From positions 26,006,001 to 26,070,000 of the forward strand of contig JAMJFZ010001131.1 of assembly GCA_026225945.1 (NCBI GenBank): a DNA stretch of 64,000 bases, given 5' to 3'. The DNA is from Cricetomys ansorgei. Lineage: Eukaryota > Chordata > Mammalia > Rodentia > Nesomyidae. Positions 22,561 to 34,195 of this stretch are shown here, piece after piece. Positions within the stretch are counted from its first letter, which is position 1. Each line of letters opens with the position of its first letter. The notes beneath the pieces were generated by a model. That model searched no databases and was not told where the DNA came from. It worked only from the letters and a program-made list of their open reading frames with translations. The position numbers and the translations under genes were made by a program.

Positions 22561-22883
22561 AAAGGGAGCACACGCCATAAAGCTGTGACCTTGATCTGTG
22601 TATCCAACGAGTCCCCAGGAAATGCAGGCACTGCTGATCTAGGAGGTGTCCTGAGAAGCAGAGGCTAGATCTCTGAGCCCATGTTGGTTTGTTAATGCCG
22701 TGCCACTATCGTTTGCTGGGTTCCATACCTTTAGATACCAGCCATTCTACCACGCGGCACTAAGCGAGCCATTAGAAGACTTTTACAGCTGTGAACAGTT
22801 CCACTAATGAAGATAGTTACCGTGGCAGAATGCCTACATCGTAAAAGTCAAGAGAATTTTTTAATCATCAAAACAGAGTTGCT

Positions 22884-22996
22884 GTAGTGAGTGGCATATA
22901 GCTGTAATCCCAAACGTGGGAGACTGAGGCAGGAGGAACAGGGGTTTGAGACAAGCCTGGCCTACATAGTGAGTCCTTGCCTCAGAACAAAAACTG
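22884..22996 (+). repeat. B1-like SINE (old)
   Basis: GTGGCATATAGCTGTAATCCC, then GGGAGACTGAGGCAGGAGG, then GTTTGAGACAAGCCTGGCCTAC, TAGTGAGTCCTTGCCTCAG and an A-containing end. More diverged than the other B1 copies, closer to a proto-B1. Confidence 0.7.
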
Positions 22997-23104
22997 AGCT
23001 GAACCACGAGGTGACAGATGATATTTCATATGACTACACGCGTTCTCCAACAAAGTGCGCAGAACGCAGTGAGAATTGCATCAACAATAACTTTGTTTTT
23101 ATTC

Positions 23105-23130
23105 ATGTGTGTGTGTGTGTGTGTGTGCAC
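23105..23130. repeat. (TG)n microsatellite
   Basis: Ten TG dinucleotides followed by CACGCGCGTGCGTG. Sits at the A-tail end of the adjacent minus-strand SINE. Confidence 0.9.
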
Positions 23131-23308
23131 GCGCGTGCGTGTATGTACTCTTGTGGGGGTGGAGAGGAAGCAAGAAGAAGGTGTTGGGTCCCCTAGAATG
23201 AGAATTACAAGTAAGTGTGAGCCACCAGCTGTGATTGCTAGAAACTGAACTCGGGTCCTTAGGAAGAACAGGATATATTCTCAACTGCTGAACCACCTCT
23301 CCAGCCCC
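23131..23308 (-). repeat. B3/B2-type SINE
   Basis: Blocks characteristic of the antisense B2/B3 head: GAACTCGGGTCCTTAGGAAG, CTCAACTGCTGAACCACCTC and TCCAGCCCC at the right end, which is the element's 5' end with its tRNA-related A and B boxes. Confidence 0.85.
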
Positions 23309-23699
23309 ACCACTGTGATCTTGTGAGTGGTATTCTCTTCATTCTTACAGTCGTCAAGCATTGCATAGCCGTAACCTTTCACTTCTGCGACACGCAAAAC
23401 ACTGCCAAAAGAAATGCCTTAAAAATCTGCAGGTAAATTTAATGATTTCATATACCCACTTTTATGTTTAAATTTACCCTTATTTTCTATTAACAATAAA
23501 TATAGCTAGTGTAAATCTCTCCGCTGCTTAGCAGACAACGCCAATAAGACAAGTGTTTTCTTAGATAGCTGATAACCCACAGAGCTGAGGATAAAGGCAG
23601 CCTGGTCGTCACAATGGGGCTCTTCTCCGTATGAATATGTCACCCTTACTTATGCTCTGAGGGTGCCGCTAAGCCAGGTGAGAAAGAAAGCTGGCTTGG

Positions 23700-23845
23700 C
23701 CAAGCAGGTAAAAGACCTGAGTTCTAGATTGTATCTTGCCCTGTAACTAGCTGTGTGACTTTGGATACCTTGCTTAAATCACAGGTTTTCCACTTCTGCA
23801 AAATGTATATAAATAGAAATGCTCACTTCAAAGGTCAGTCTGAGC
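23700..23845 (+). repeat. MIR SINE fragment
   Basis: Reads AGACCTGAGTTCTAGATTG, then CCCTGTAACTAGCTGTGTGAC, then TTTGGATACCTTGCTTAAATC, then CAGGTTTTCCACTTCTGCAAAATG. This is the MIR core in its usual order. Confidence 0.85.
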
Positions 23846-23849
23846 AGGA

Positions 23850-26685
23850 AGTGAGACAGCAGGCTGGCACCCCGCACAGGTTTTGCGTGCTCCTGACAAG
23901 ATGACGGGGTAGAAGACCCCCAAGGTTCCTCCAAACTCGTAAGAGAGCTGTGTTTTGGGAAGATCTATAGGAGCATTGTCTATCTGGAGCTTCTCTAGCT
24001 GTCAATCAATCTTTATCAGTTCTTAGCCTCGCAGTAGGCAGCCAGCAGGAAAAGCCATGCATAAATTCAACTGCAGTGGCGTATGTGCCACAGTGGGGAA
24101 ATGCACAAGCGTGGTGGAAACTCTCAAACTGGCTGTGATGAGAATGGACATAAAGTGAGTCAAAAGAAGAAGGGAAGGAAAGACACTCCAGCAGTCAGCG
24201 TGCACGTTCCTGGGCTCAGAGGCGTGAAGGAAGACTGGCTCCGCCTGGCTGGAGCCTGTGTGGGGAGACAAGTAGGTTCAGAACTAGGACAGAGGCAGCT
24301 TAGGAAGAAACGTTTTGGTTACTGTGAAGGGCTTATGACCTGCTGTTTAAACCAGGGAGTAACACACCACATCTGTGATTCATTTAAATTAACTTTAACA
24401 GCAGTGAGGGAGACAGCGTGAAGGAAGAGAGAAGAACTTATAACAAAAACCCAGCAGTGGTGACGATGAAATCCAAAAGGGTGTATTGAGAGATGGATAG
24501 GTTTTAATGAGTGTTTGCACATTGGGTGTGGGCATGCAATTCAGAGAGGAGGAAGGCCTGTGACCCAGATAGGAAATGCAAGGGGAGCAGGATTAGGGTG
24601 AGAGCTGCTGAAATATTCAATCCTCATGTGGAGAAACCAGAAAGGTGGACCCAGCAGATCCATGGATACGTATACTCTTAAATCTAGAAAGAGAGCAAGT
24701 ACAGAGTCTGTGTGCAAGTGGTCAGGTGATTGATGAGTAGATCCTCTCAATTACCAGCAAGGTCAGCCTAGCCTGTGTCACAGTGCCCTGGTACTGGGCT
24801 GCATCAGAGATCCACGAAGACATCATCTACAGGCTGGGGTGTGAGTCTGTGTATCTTCACGGGACCCTCCTTTCTCTAAGAAAACGTGTCCTTTGCAAGT
24901 CTAATGAAATTGAATTCTACTTCTAAAGTAAAATTGCAATTCTAATGAAGATGAAAATGAGTTAAAAAATGGTAGGTGAGCACCCTCCCATAGAAGTATA
25001 ATATGAGCTTCATTTGCAACTCCAGTTTTTGCTAATTCCCATGTATTTTCAAAACAAAATGAAAGAGGTGAAATCCAATTTAATAATAATTCCAGCCCAG
25101 TATATACAAAACGAAATTTCATCTTTAGTCCATTAGTATGGAGCTGGTCCATGTTCTTCTTGTCACTGTAAGTCCTCACGATCAAGTGTGAACTTCAGTT
25201 TGCAGCGCCCCTCAATTGAGGCGACAGCCTGCGAAGAGTTCAGTAGCCACGCAGAACAATGACACTGGGTTGGATGATGCAGCTAGCAACCACTACCCTC
25301 CCGTCCTGAAATGTCTGAACAGCCTGGGACTTCTCAGAACTCGCCAGGCACATCTGTACTTGGTTAAGAACCCTGGCTTCTAGGGCCCTGTTGTTAAAGT
25401 CTGATCTAGAAATAGATGACTTTCTCGTTGCTGTAAGACTTCCCTTTTAATATCTTGCTCACATAAAATGTGATGTATTCCGTGTACGGTAAGAACTCAT
25501 TCTTGCACATAAAGAAAGGATTAGATAAATCTTTTTGTTTTGTGACCTGACAGGAGATTGCCTGCTCTAAAAGACGGATCTGGGAGACACTGTTGTTCGC
25601 AGAATTAGTTTGTTAACTCTGTGGTGATTGTTGCCAGGCTGGACCCATGTGAAGAGTTATATACAGCATTTTCTGGATAGATAACTTTAAATAGGATTTT
25701 TAATCCAGCAATTTCTTTTCCTGAAGTTTGGTGTCTTCCTTTCCCCATACATTGTGTATATACATATTTCAGAGACAGGTCATAAGGCCCAATTCCTTCC
25801 CAAACTCTTACATGTGGGTCCTTCAAAGCATTGCCCCCTCTAAAGAGTACTTCTGAGTCTTGGACGGGATTATTTTTAGAGGCAGTGTCACATTGTATGT
25901 GAGAGAATGGCCCTTCCCGTAATTGGCTTCTTGGGATGGTTCAGTTGTGGTCTTACATAATTTACAGACCTGTGACCATGGTCTAAGGGCCATCAGCATG
26001 TTTCCAAGGCTTCTAAATCACGGGTATGTGGTTAATTGCTCACAGGTGTTTTCTGGTGCTTATGAATACATGCCGTCTTGAGTTTCATAAAATTTTGGCA
26101 GGAAGAGGGGCCAGGGCTGAGGAGTTCCTTAGATCCATTCATCTAACTAATCAGACAACAAAGGGGTCTCTCTCCTCCCTCGAGAGCTAAGCATTGGGAG
26201 TGTGATCAGGGACAGACACGCGCATTTAAAGAAACGTTGAAGAGGACAAGGAAAAGAAATATGAAACTTTCAACACAGCTGCTTGGTGGAGATAGGTCAG
26301 CTCAGGAAAGCGGTGCTGGGTTTTAAAACGAAGCAGGATGTTCGGGCAAGAATCTTAATTTCTGTTCTGAGACTCTAAAGTACAAGCCATCTTGTTGAGT
26401 CTTCTTTCTTCTTTCTTCTGACAACTACAGGTCATGGTGGGGGTGATGGCCTTGGAGATGGCAGGGACACGGATGAGAGGAGCTCTATGTTCAATGTGTA
26501 TAGAAGTTTGTCTTTAGAAAGGAAAAGTGCTGTTATCTTGTGATACGGTATAAAACTCCAAAGAACGTCCCGTGCAGCTTCTGCAGCAGTTATTTGTGCG
26601 AATTACAGCCTGAAGAAATGAAACTCGCGTCCCGCTAGGCAGACTACATCATTCTGTTCAGATGGAGAACTGATTTTGCAGTTCT
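23850..26685. other. non-coding stretch
   Basis: About 2.8 kb with no SINE or recognised exon. The 112-codon plus frame at 24083-24421 is glycine- and lysine-rich, without domain or splice context. The 94-codon minus frame at 24901-25185 likewise. TTAATAATAATT-like A/T-rich motifs occur around 24900-25100. Confidence 0.4.
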
Positions 26686-26689
26686 GCCA

Positions 26690-26860
26690 GACAAGCATAG
26701 ATTGAACACCTACAGCGAGCCAGGTACTGATGTCAACAAAGATGGAGATAGCATGGTTCCTGCCCTCTGGGAGCATCGTACGTTTGAGGAAGAAGGAAAT
26801 ATAAATAGGGAATCCAACTGCGGGAGCCAAGTGCTAGGGTACAGGCTTGGTGCAGTCAGC
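26690..26860. repeat. ancient mammalian repeat fragment (L2/MIR age)
   Basis: GATTGAACACCTACAGCGAGCC, GGTACTGATGTCAACAAAGATGG and GGTTCCTGCCCTCTGGGAGC follow the same 'cacctactatgtgccaggcac...ccctgccctcaaggagc' order as 20895 and 52505. Confidence 0.5.
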
Positions 26861-26864
26861 AAAT

Positions 26865-27358
26865 TTAGAAATATTTTTAGGAAGAGTATGACAACAGAGC
26901 CAACTTATGAAAGATTGGTGAGACTTAGCTGAGTTCTGGAAGTCTGGGATTCCAGGAAGAAGATAACCAGGAGATGAAATAGCGAGAAAGGAGTAGACAG
27001 ACACGAGATTGGAGAGACAGGTAGACATGAGACGCTAAGGTTATCTCTCTGAAGATGGGGGAGATGTAAATTTACTTACAATCTGGAGAGAAAGACTAAG
27101 CCCTGAAGAAGAGATTCAATACATGGATAAAAAGAGCATAATTAGAAGTTGTTCCAAACAGAGAAAGGGGGTGCCTTAATCTCTAAGACTGGAGGAAGGG
27201 GAGCAGGGTAAGACTGTATTCGGAACACCTTGGAGAGGGTTGGAGGATGGGTGGCTATGCTCTGCGGACATACATCTGCTGGTGAATTGTAAAGTCTCGC
27301 TATTTGCTGAGTGTGATAATTCTAGGCCTCGACTATAAACTGAAATTATCTTGGGATC
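26865..27358. other. non-coding stretch
   Basis: No repeat or exon recognised. Purine-rich. Confidence 0.4.
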
Positions 27359-27360
27359 TT

Positions 27361-27471
27361 GAAGGAAGGGAGGGAGGGAGGGAGGGAGGGAAGAGAGGGA
27401 GGGAGGGTGAGAGGGAAGAAGAGAGGGAGAGAGGGAGGGAGGGTGGAAGGGAGGGAGAGAGGGAGGGAGGA
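27361..27471. repeat. (GGGA)n purine microsatellite
   Basis: GGGA/GGAA/GAGA units with no pyrimidine except isolated Ts, about 110 bp. All-purine strand asymmetry with mirror symmetry could form triplex (H-) DNA. Confidence 0.9.
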
Positions 27472-27482
27472 AATCAATGCTT

Positions 27483-27623
27483 GGGCCAGTGAGATGACTC
27501 AGAAGGCAAAGGCCACCAAACCTGGTGACTTGAGTTTTATCCTCATGATCCATATTAGAAGGACAGAACTGACTCCCATGAGCTGTCCCTTAACCTCTAC
27601 AACACAAATAAAAGGAATAATAA
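27483..27623 (+). repeat. B3-type SINE
   Basis: GGGCCAGTGAGATGACTCAGAAGG head with an A box, ACCTGGTGACTTGAGTTTTATCC with the B-box region, then ACTGACTCCCATGAGCTGTCC and an ACACAAATAAAAGG tail. Confidence 0.8.
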
Positions 27624-27624
27624 T

Positions 27625-29605
27625 TTTTTTTTTAAATGATGCTTAGATTTGGTGCCAGTGTATTCAATTTAGCTTATCTTGGACAACAACCTAGGAAACA
27701 GAACTTTCCAGAGGGCTCAGGCTGGAAGGACTAAGATGCTACAACTGAGACTGGGAGTACAGCGGAGGCCTTGTACCGCTGCTCAGGGCGGTGGATAATG
27801 AGAAAGGGAACTGGGCAAAGGCAATGCAAACAATGGGTCCACCTCTAAGACGTGAAAGTTCTTGAGAGACCAACCTTGCAAGCGCCCCAATCCGCAGGAG
27901 CTATTTCCCCCCACAGTAGCAATATTGGATTAGACTAGTAGGAGGCTGTTTCCAAAGTGGGCTTTGGTAGCTGTGGAGAGCACCAGCCTTTCCCACAAAC
28001 GGGTTCACAGAAACTCTACGCAGGAGGGAGTACGCGCGCAGGAAAAATGAGGAATGACAAACGAACAGAACAGGGTAGTTCGTTCCTTTATGGGACCCGA
28101 GGAAATGACACGCATGATCGCGCTTTAACATGACACGTGGAACACGCGTTAGAAGTAAAACGCAGGAGCGTTTTTAATAGAGGAATTAACAGTGTACATG
28201 TTAAGAAAAGAGAGGGGCAAGAGAGTGAGACTGACAATGCAATGCGCCTTGTCAGTGGAAAAACCACACCAAGAAGAGAAGGAGGGAGAGACTTACAGTA
28301 TACATTACCAGGGAAAGGGCCACACCAGAAAGAGAGAGAATTGCTCTGGGAAGAGGTTTAAAAAGCCAAATACAGTTTTTTGGTATGCAGATGTTGCTCA
28401 GGCCTTCAGAGGAACTGGTTTCATATGTAAATGTAGTCACGCCCAGGGGGGAGGAGCCGGCTGTCCTTCCTCCTGCAGACTTACAGACTTTGAGGTTATC
28501 TTGTTTTGCTAAGAAAGAACATCTGACTTAGTACTGTCAGCTGAATAAGATCTCCGTCTGCCCCAAACAGAGCAGAGTGCCATGTAGGCAAAGAGGGTTT
28601 TTATTTTACAGTTTTTAGCTGTTTGGTGCATATTTATTTTTTCTCTGTCTCGGCCCCTTTTGCTTCTATCTGTTACTATCAATATGAATGGGTAGCTTTA
28701 CACACGCCAGGACTTAGAAGCCTGCAAGATATTTTACAATGACAATTACTTTTGAGTAAAAAATGGCTGCTTATCCTTCTCAGCTAACATCAGTCAGCTA
28801 AGGTATCACTAGGCCATGCAGGCATAATGAAAGACTTTTGTCACCATTACCGCAAAGGGGAGGAAGGGGCAGAATGACTGGTAAGCCGAAGTTCCCCGCT
28901 CCTCATTGCCAGGGCACTGGGGCTCCAGCAGGTAGTTACTATAGAACAGTGGTAAAAAGGAACATACACTCAAGGGTGCAGAGGCAGGAGTGAGAGCTCA
29001 ACTCATTTCCATTCAGTCTAGGCCAGTCTTGAAAATAATAAGAGAGGAAGCTACCCAGGCCAACCCCACCACAAGCATATTTGTGCGAGTGGATGTTTTA
29101 GTAAACAGGACTCCAGGTCAGAAAGACAAGCAAGTAAACAATCCACAAAGAGATGCAAAGGAACCAGTTGTTCCACTGCCTACCTGTATTATTGGCTGCT
29201 CAATAACCCAGAGGTGGCTGTGTGTGCTGACTGTAAATATGAATGATGCTGTAACACCAAGAACTGCACTGTATCTTCACCTCCTTTTGGTCATGATATA
29301 CAACCTAAGGATCTGTTTATGATGAGTATGACTTTCCCAAGTGTCACAGAAGCCACACTCAAACATGAGGAGGGCTCTGTGGTAGTCCTCCTGCATTCCT
29401 GGGGACAGGCACACTGCTCTTAACTAAAGCAGTGACCTCCTACTGAACTGCTTTACATGTACACAGTGAGTCATTGTTCTGGCAGAAGTCCCTGCACTCC
29501 ACACACATTTTGACCTACCTTTGGAATGTGGGAACGCCGACCTTATATACGACTGCCTGCTGGAAAAGTGGCTCCATCAGAGAGTTTATAACTGAACAGC
29601 AAACA
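27625..29605. other. non-coding stretch
   Basis: No SINE recognised for nearly 2 kb. The 106-codon frame at 28192-28512 and the 110-codon frame at 28990-29322 have no domain. The region 28000-28450 is rich in CG-containing words for its context (CGCGC at 28033, GATCGCGC at 28117) but too short and sparse for a CpG island. Confidence 0.35.
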
Positions 29606-29610
29606 GAGAG

Positions 29611-29692
29611 AGGGAAGGGAAGGGAAGGGAAGGGAAGGGAAGGGAAGGGAAGGGAAGGGAAGGGAAGGGAAGGGAAGGGAAGGGAAGGGAAG
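29611..29692. repeat. (GGGAA)n pentanucleotide microsatellite
   Basis: About 16 uninterrupted GGGAA units, then GGGGAGGGG. Frames crossing it read as Gly/Arg/Glu/Lys repeats and are artefacts. Confidence 0.97.
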
Positions 29693-29889
29693 GGGAGGGG
29701 AAGAGGCATGAAGAGCAGAGGTAGGAGTTTAAAAGAGAGAGAAAGGGAACACTGGTGAAGACGAGCTGGAAGTTATTCTATAACCTGGAGTATTGCTTAG
29801 TATGGGAAACCTGACTCTGCAATGCTCAGTGTGTGTCAGTGAGATAACCAAGAGGAATAGGCATTGTGATGTGAATATATTTAACATGA

Positions 29890-29978
29890 CGTAGTGCTGC
29901 ACGTGTGCTTGGGACCTTGGGTCAGCTATTCAAGCTTTCGGCACCTCTAACTTCCTTATCTGTAAAAGGGGAAACAAG
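29890..29978 (+). repeat. MIR SINE fragment interrupted by a B1
   Basis: GACCTTGGGTCAGCTATTCAAGC, then GCACCTCTAACTTCCTTATCTG and TAAAAGGGG form the MIR core. The expected remainder is cut off where the B1 begins at 29982. Confidence 0.7.
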
Positions 29979-29981
29979 AGC

Positions 29982-30092
29982 ATGAAATGGTGGCGCACAC
30001 CTTCAATCCCAGCACTCGGGAGGCAGAGGCGGGTGGATCTCTGTGATTCCAGGCCAGCCTGGTCTGCAGAGTGAGTTTTACGACAGTCATGC
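29982..30092 (+). repeat. B1 SINE, 3'-truncated
   Basis: ATGGTGGCGCACACCTTCAATCCC, CAGCACTCGGGAGGCAGAGG, then CCAGGCCAGCCTGGTCTGCAG. It loses B1 identity after CGACAGTCATGC and lacks the 'gagaaaccctgtctc' end and A tail. Confidence 0.9.
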
Positions 30093-30312
30093 TTGTTAGA
30101 ATAACATGACACATGCAACTTTCAAATTTATGACATTATGATCTATTTTTTTCACACAAATTTACTGGACATTTATTACATGCCTGCATTGGGTCAAAAC
30201 ATGTATGGCATCTAGAGACCATGCATACACAAAACTATATATAACATAAAACAGCGATAAAATATATTAGTATGACATAATACATTGAAATATAATATTC
30301 ACATTTGCAAGA

Positions 30313-30452
30313 GGTTTTTGAGACAGGGTCTCACTGTGTAGCTCTAGCTGTTCTAGAACTCAGTATGTAGACCAGGCTGGCCTTGAACTCACAGAGATCT
30401 GCCTCTGCCTTCCAAGTGCTGGATTAAAGGAGTGTGCCACCATCTTGGCTAC
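30313..30452 (-). repeat. B1 SINE with 9-bp target-site duplication
   Basis: Antisense B1: TTTTTGAGACAGGGTCTCAC, GTAGACCAGGCTGGCCTTG, CACAGAGATCTGCCTCTGCC and GGATTAAAGGAGTGTGCCACC. TGCAAGAGG occurs at 30306-30314 and again at 30453-30461, directly flanking the element, as expected from L1-driven insertion. Confidence 0.95.
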
Positions 30453-30500
30453 TGCAAGAGGGTATTTTGAGGGGGCAGGGAGATGTTGTTGCTGTTGTTT

Positions 30501-30706
30501 TAAGATTTATTTTTATTTTAAGTTTTGCCTATATATGTGTATGTATACCACATGTGTGCAGTGCCCATGGAGACCAGAAAAGGGCATTGGATGCCCTGGG
30601 ACTGGAGTTATAGACAGTTGTGAGCCGCCACGTAGGTGTTGGGAATTGAACCCAGGTCCTTTGTAAAACAACTGGTATTCTTAACTGCTGAATCATTTCT
30701 CCAGCC
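30501..30706 (-). repeat. B3/B2-type SINE
   Basis: Antisense: TTATTTTTATTTTAAGTTTTG tail side, GGACTGGAGTTATAGACAGTTG, GTGAGCCGCCACGTAGGTG, TTGAACCCAGGTCCTTTG and TTAACTGCTGAATCATTTCTCCAGCC at the head. Confidence 0.92.
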
Positions 30707-30719
30707 TACATTTACAAGA

Positions 30720-31270
30720 GTTTTTAAGAGAGGACCAAGGTGTTGTATTTGGGAGTAATAGTTACATTCTCTGCAGTCCATCATATCGCCAACACTCGCT
30801 TGGTACAAGACTTCGCTGGAAATTTACATTCGGTTAAGACCTGAGATTAGGAAGAAACCTGTATTGTCTATGGTTCTGTATGATGCAGGGTGAAAGGGAG
30901 ACAAAGGAAAGGTTTCAGAAATTGAAGAAGGCCAAGACAGCTAGGATTTCGGGAGCCAGGGGAGAGGTGGAAAGAGATGTAGAGCTACATTTGGGAATCT
31001 GGAAGCAGGGTTCCATTGGCTCATGTCTCCTTCATCAAACGCCTCCTGTGATCATTGTGAGAAACACGGAATAGAGAAAGACAAGTGTGGAGACCAATTG
31101 CGAGGCTGTGGGTGAGTGTCCCGCTGCCTTGGTGGAGCTGTCTTAGGAAGAACGGAGGCAATGAAGGTAGAGAGAGAGGTAGGAAGAGTCAAAGCACATT
31201 TTGGAGCTGAGGTGGGCAGGTCTCCATGCAGGGCTGAATAGGAAGATGAATGTTGAGGGGCATTAAGAAG
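30720..31270. other. non-coding stretch
   Basis: Purine-rich unique sequence, no exon recognised. Confidence 0.4.
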
Positions 31271-31275
31271 CACTA

Positions 31276-31363
31276 GGGTTTGGGGTCACAGCTCAGTGGC
31301 AGATACTTGTCAAGCATGAAAAGGGCTCTGGATTCTGACCCCAGCACTGCAAAAACAAACAGA
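31276..31363 (+). repeat. ID-type SINE
   Basis: GGGTTTGGGGTCACAGCTCAGTGG (the tRNA-Ala-like head with A box), TACTTGTCAAGCATG, GATTCTGACCCCAGCACTGC and an A-rich tail. Matches the BC1/ID layout of about 75 bp plus tail. Confidence 0.8.
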
Positions 31364-31364
31364 G

Positions 31365-32035
31365 ATAATGACACCCAGCTATCTAGTCTGAGGTGTTGGG
31401 TAGATGTGCTACCACAGACTGAAATAATAATGGAGTCTATAGAAGGAATGAATTTGGTAGGGAAGGGGACGCTGTGGTAGCCACTTTCAGAATCACGTAA
31501 TCAAAATGCAAGTAATTTTATTCCATCGCATTCAGTAAAATGTTGTAGTGTAATTACAAATGTATTACTCGACAAATTGACAGGCGCATCTGTTGAGAAA
31601 TGTTTATGTATGTGCATACATGCATGTATATGTTCATATGTATGTGTAATATTAAAGAAGTCCAGATGATTATTGGACTTCCTGTGCTTTATGAATTTCA
31701 AATGAGACAAAATCTCAGTAGATCATTTGGTGGTTTTGAATTGCCTTGACTGTCAGTTCTGCTCCATTGAAGCTGCTTTTCTGTACACAACAGATATTTC
31801 TCATGACATAAGTTTCACACTAACTGGTCTTGATTCAATAAACCCAAGAGTCTTCTTACATTTGTATTAAAATAAAGGTTTATATCTGTGAGGAAATTGA
31901 GCAATATGAAGAAACACTTATTTTTAATAAATCACAGGAGGCCAGAGTTAAGCATGTGACTAGCTAACAATGTCCCTGACATAGCACTTATTGTAGATGG
32001 ATGTTTACTAAGTAACTGAGCCTGGAATCTGAGGT
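31365..32035. other. non-coding stretch
   Basis: No repeat or exon recognised. Short ATGTATGT runs near 31610-31650 are simple-sequence-like. Confidence 0.4.
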
Positions 32036-32036
32036 A

Positions 32037-32157
32037 TAAGGAAAAGGAGGAGGGGAGAGGAGAAGAGAAAGAAGAGGAGAGGGGAGGGAAGAGAGGACAG
32101 GAGAGGAGGGGGTAGGAAGGGAGGGGGAAAAGGAGGGAAGGAAAGAGGAGAAAAAAA
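32037..32157. repeat. purine-only (GA-rich) tract
   Basis: About 120 bp of A and G with almost no pyrimidines, in GGGGAGAGG/AGGAGG units. Not a clean tandem repeat. Confidence 0.9.
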
Positions 32158-32159
32158 TC

Positions 32160-34065
32160 CTAGCTTTCCCCTCTAACAAATCTGAGGCCATACATAAACG
32201 GAACAGTGCTATTGGAAACATCATAAACATAACAAGAAAGATTTCTTCTCAATACCCCATAGAGCAGGTTCTCTGCCGTGACTACCGCACACAACTGCCC
32301 CTATTTCTTCTAAAGTGCTGTGTAGAGAGTGGACTCAGAGACCACCCCACACTCAGAGCACAGGGGTTTATAGTGAGTGGGCAGAGCCCGTTAGAACCTG
32401 AGACACAGATCCATCCAGATGTTCAGAAGCTTCGTGTTTCCTAGCGGCGGACCCCACCAAAGCTATGTCAGCTACTTTGTATATTTTCTGGAATACCTGA
32501 AATAGCTCAACAGCTATTTCATGTGTGTTCTTTAGGGTTTAAAAAAAAAAAAAAAGAGTTGGAAAGTGAAAAGAAAGATGGACTTGAGACTAGTAGCCCA
32601 CTGTCACGCTGTCCCAGTGACAAACACACTTCTACAGGCAGCGGTGCTTTCCACCTTCTTTGTGCTTTCAGTATGACCGGCTCTGCCTGTTAAGCGATTC
32701 ACCTTTATGAGCCCCCAGGTCCCACGTTTGCAAAATGAAGCAACTGAATTAAATGGTCTACGTGAGATTTCTTCCTGGCAATTTGAGTGCTCTCCGGGAA
32801 CGAAGGGTTCAAACCCCATGGGAACCGGCTTGACCGCTCTGTGGAGGTCATCCAAACCTGATTTCCACTCAGTTTGGCTTGTGCACGCCACTTTTAAATT
32901 GGCCTGGGAACATCTCTGGAAGTTACAACTGCATGAAATAAATCCATCAAGGGAGGCTAATTAGCAGGAATACAGATGCCAGCAGTAGCTTACCAAGGGA
33001 GCTCTGTGAGGATACAGGGGAACGATTCTCCCCAGACCTCAAGGAAAGCTCCACGGATCTGGCACATGCATGGGGGCAGGGTGCCAGAATAAGGGGCAGA
33101 GGGGTGATGACTGAGTCCCTTTCTCCGAGAAAGTATGATTCCCAAGTGTGTTCCAGGTGAGAGAGGTCTGACTGCCCTGTACCCTTCTGTTCAGAAGGAA
33201 GATAAGCTATGGGCCCTGAAGACAGGGCTCCTACAGCCTGCAGCCCACATTATCATCCCTTTGGTGCACAGGCTCCAGCCCTCCAGAGTGGAGCAGTGTA
33301 CCACATGTCTCTTCAATTCGGATGCTTCTGATGCTTCTGGAGATGGCCTCCTAGTCGGAAATAGGAACTAGAGGAAGAGGCAGCATCCAAGCCAGCTGAC
33401 TGGCCAGAGTTTGCTGATGGAACTCTGCAGCCATGGAGCTTTCACATTACCACATTCCAGGGCTGCAGTGTAATTTACTTTAAACACAGAGTGGCATTTA
33501 ACCGCCACTGTTTATGTATCCAAATCAGCACTCAAAGGAAACTGCCTTTTAAGCCTTAACTTTTTGAAGGTGCCTCCACACTGCATGGACTTTGGCAGCC
33601 TGGTTATTTGCGCTCTGTGGGATGACTCAAAGGCTCTAAGTGTGGAGTTGGATGTGTGGCCTCCACAGGGGAACTGGCCTGCCACTCTCCCTGGTCCGAC
33701 TTTGCATGGCAGGCTTTCTGCCCTGCTGCTCTGCCTGCCTTCTTCTAGTGGCCTAGCTGCCTCTGTGCCACCCGCCAAGACCAAGTTACTGTTGGAATTT
33801 AGTGCCACAACACAGCCAGATGGCCTGTCTCACCCAAATGCGCTTCTTAAGAGACCTGAATGTCTGGTTGCTGCACCCGGCAGGCTGTTCAGGAAGATGG
33901 GCAGAGAGAGCCTAGTGAGGATACAGCTGGGGGATAACTCACTGTGTCTGGGATCTCTAAATGAAAGAAGCCACGCACAGCAGTGACTGGTTTCAAAACA
34001 TCGGTTTAAATGTACGTAATTCGGAAACAGTGACTTTTAAGAGTGTAGAAAAACGTATAACAGCA
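32160..34065. other. non-coding stretch
   Basis: No SINE. An A16 run lies at about 32541. A MIR-like patch may lie at 32655-32790 (GTTTGCAAAATGAAGCAACTGA). The 140-codon plus frame at 33564-33986 has no domain or conserved pattern I recognise. The block 33440-33580 is SINE-free and A/T-rich. Confidence 0.35.
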
Positions 34066-34069
34066 TCTT

Positions 34070-34195
34070 CCTTACAGCCCACTGTAAGTAGGTCGATATG
34101 ATTACTCCTGCTTTAAGGTTGGGAAACAGATTCTGCTAGGCACAGCGAGGGCAGAAAGCAGAGGTGCTAAAGTTAGAACTGAAAAAGCTTCCTAA
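34070..34195 (-). repeat. MIR SINE fragment
   Basis: GTAAGTAGGTCGATATGATTA, CTGCTTTAAGGTTGGGAAACAG and AGGCACAGCGAGG match the antisense MIR 'taggtactattattatccccattttacagatgaggaaactgaggc' order with heavy divergence. Confidence 0.55.

Noticed and set aside
27304..27646. Arg/Glu/Gly-rich frames
   Set aside because: Translations of the (GGGA)n repeat.
32655..32790. Possible MIR fragment
   Set aside because: Only the 'TTTGCAAAATGAAG' core is suggestive. Mentioned in the stretch description but not called.
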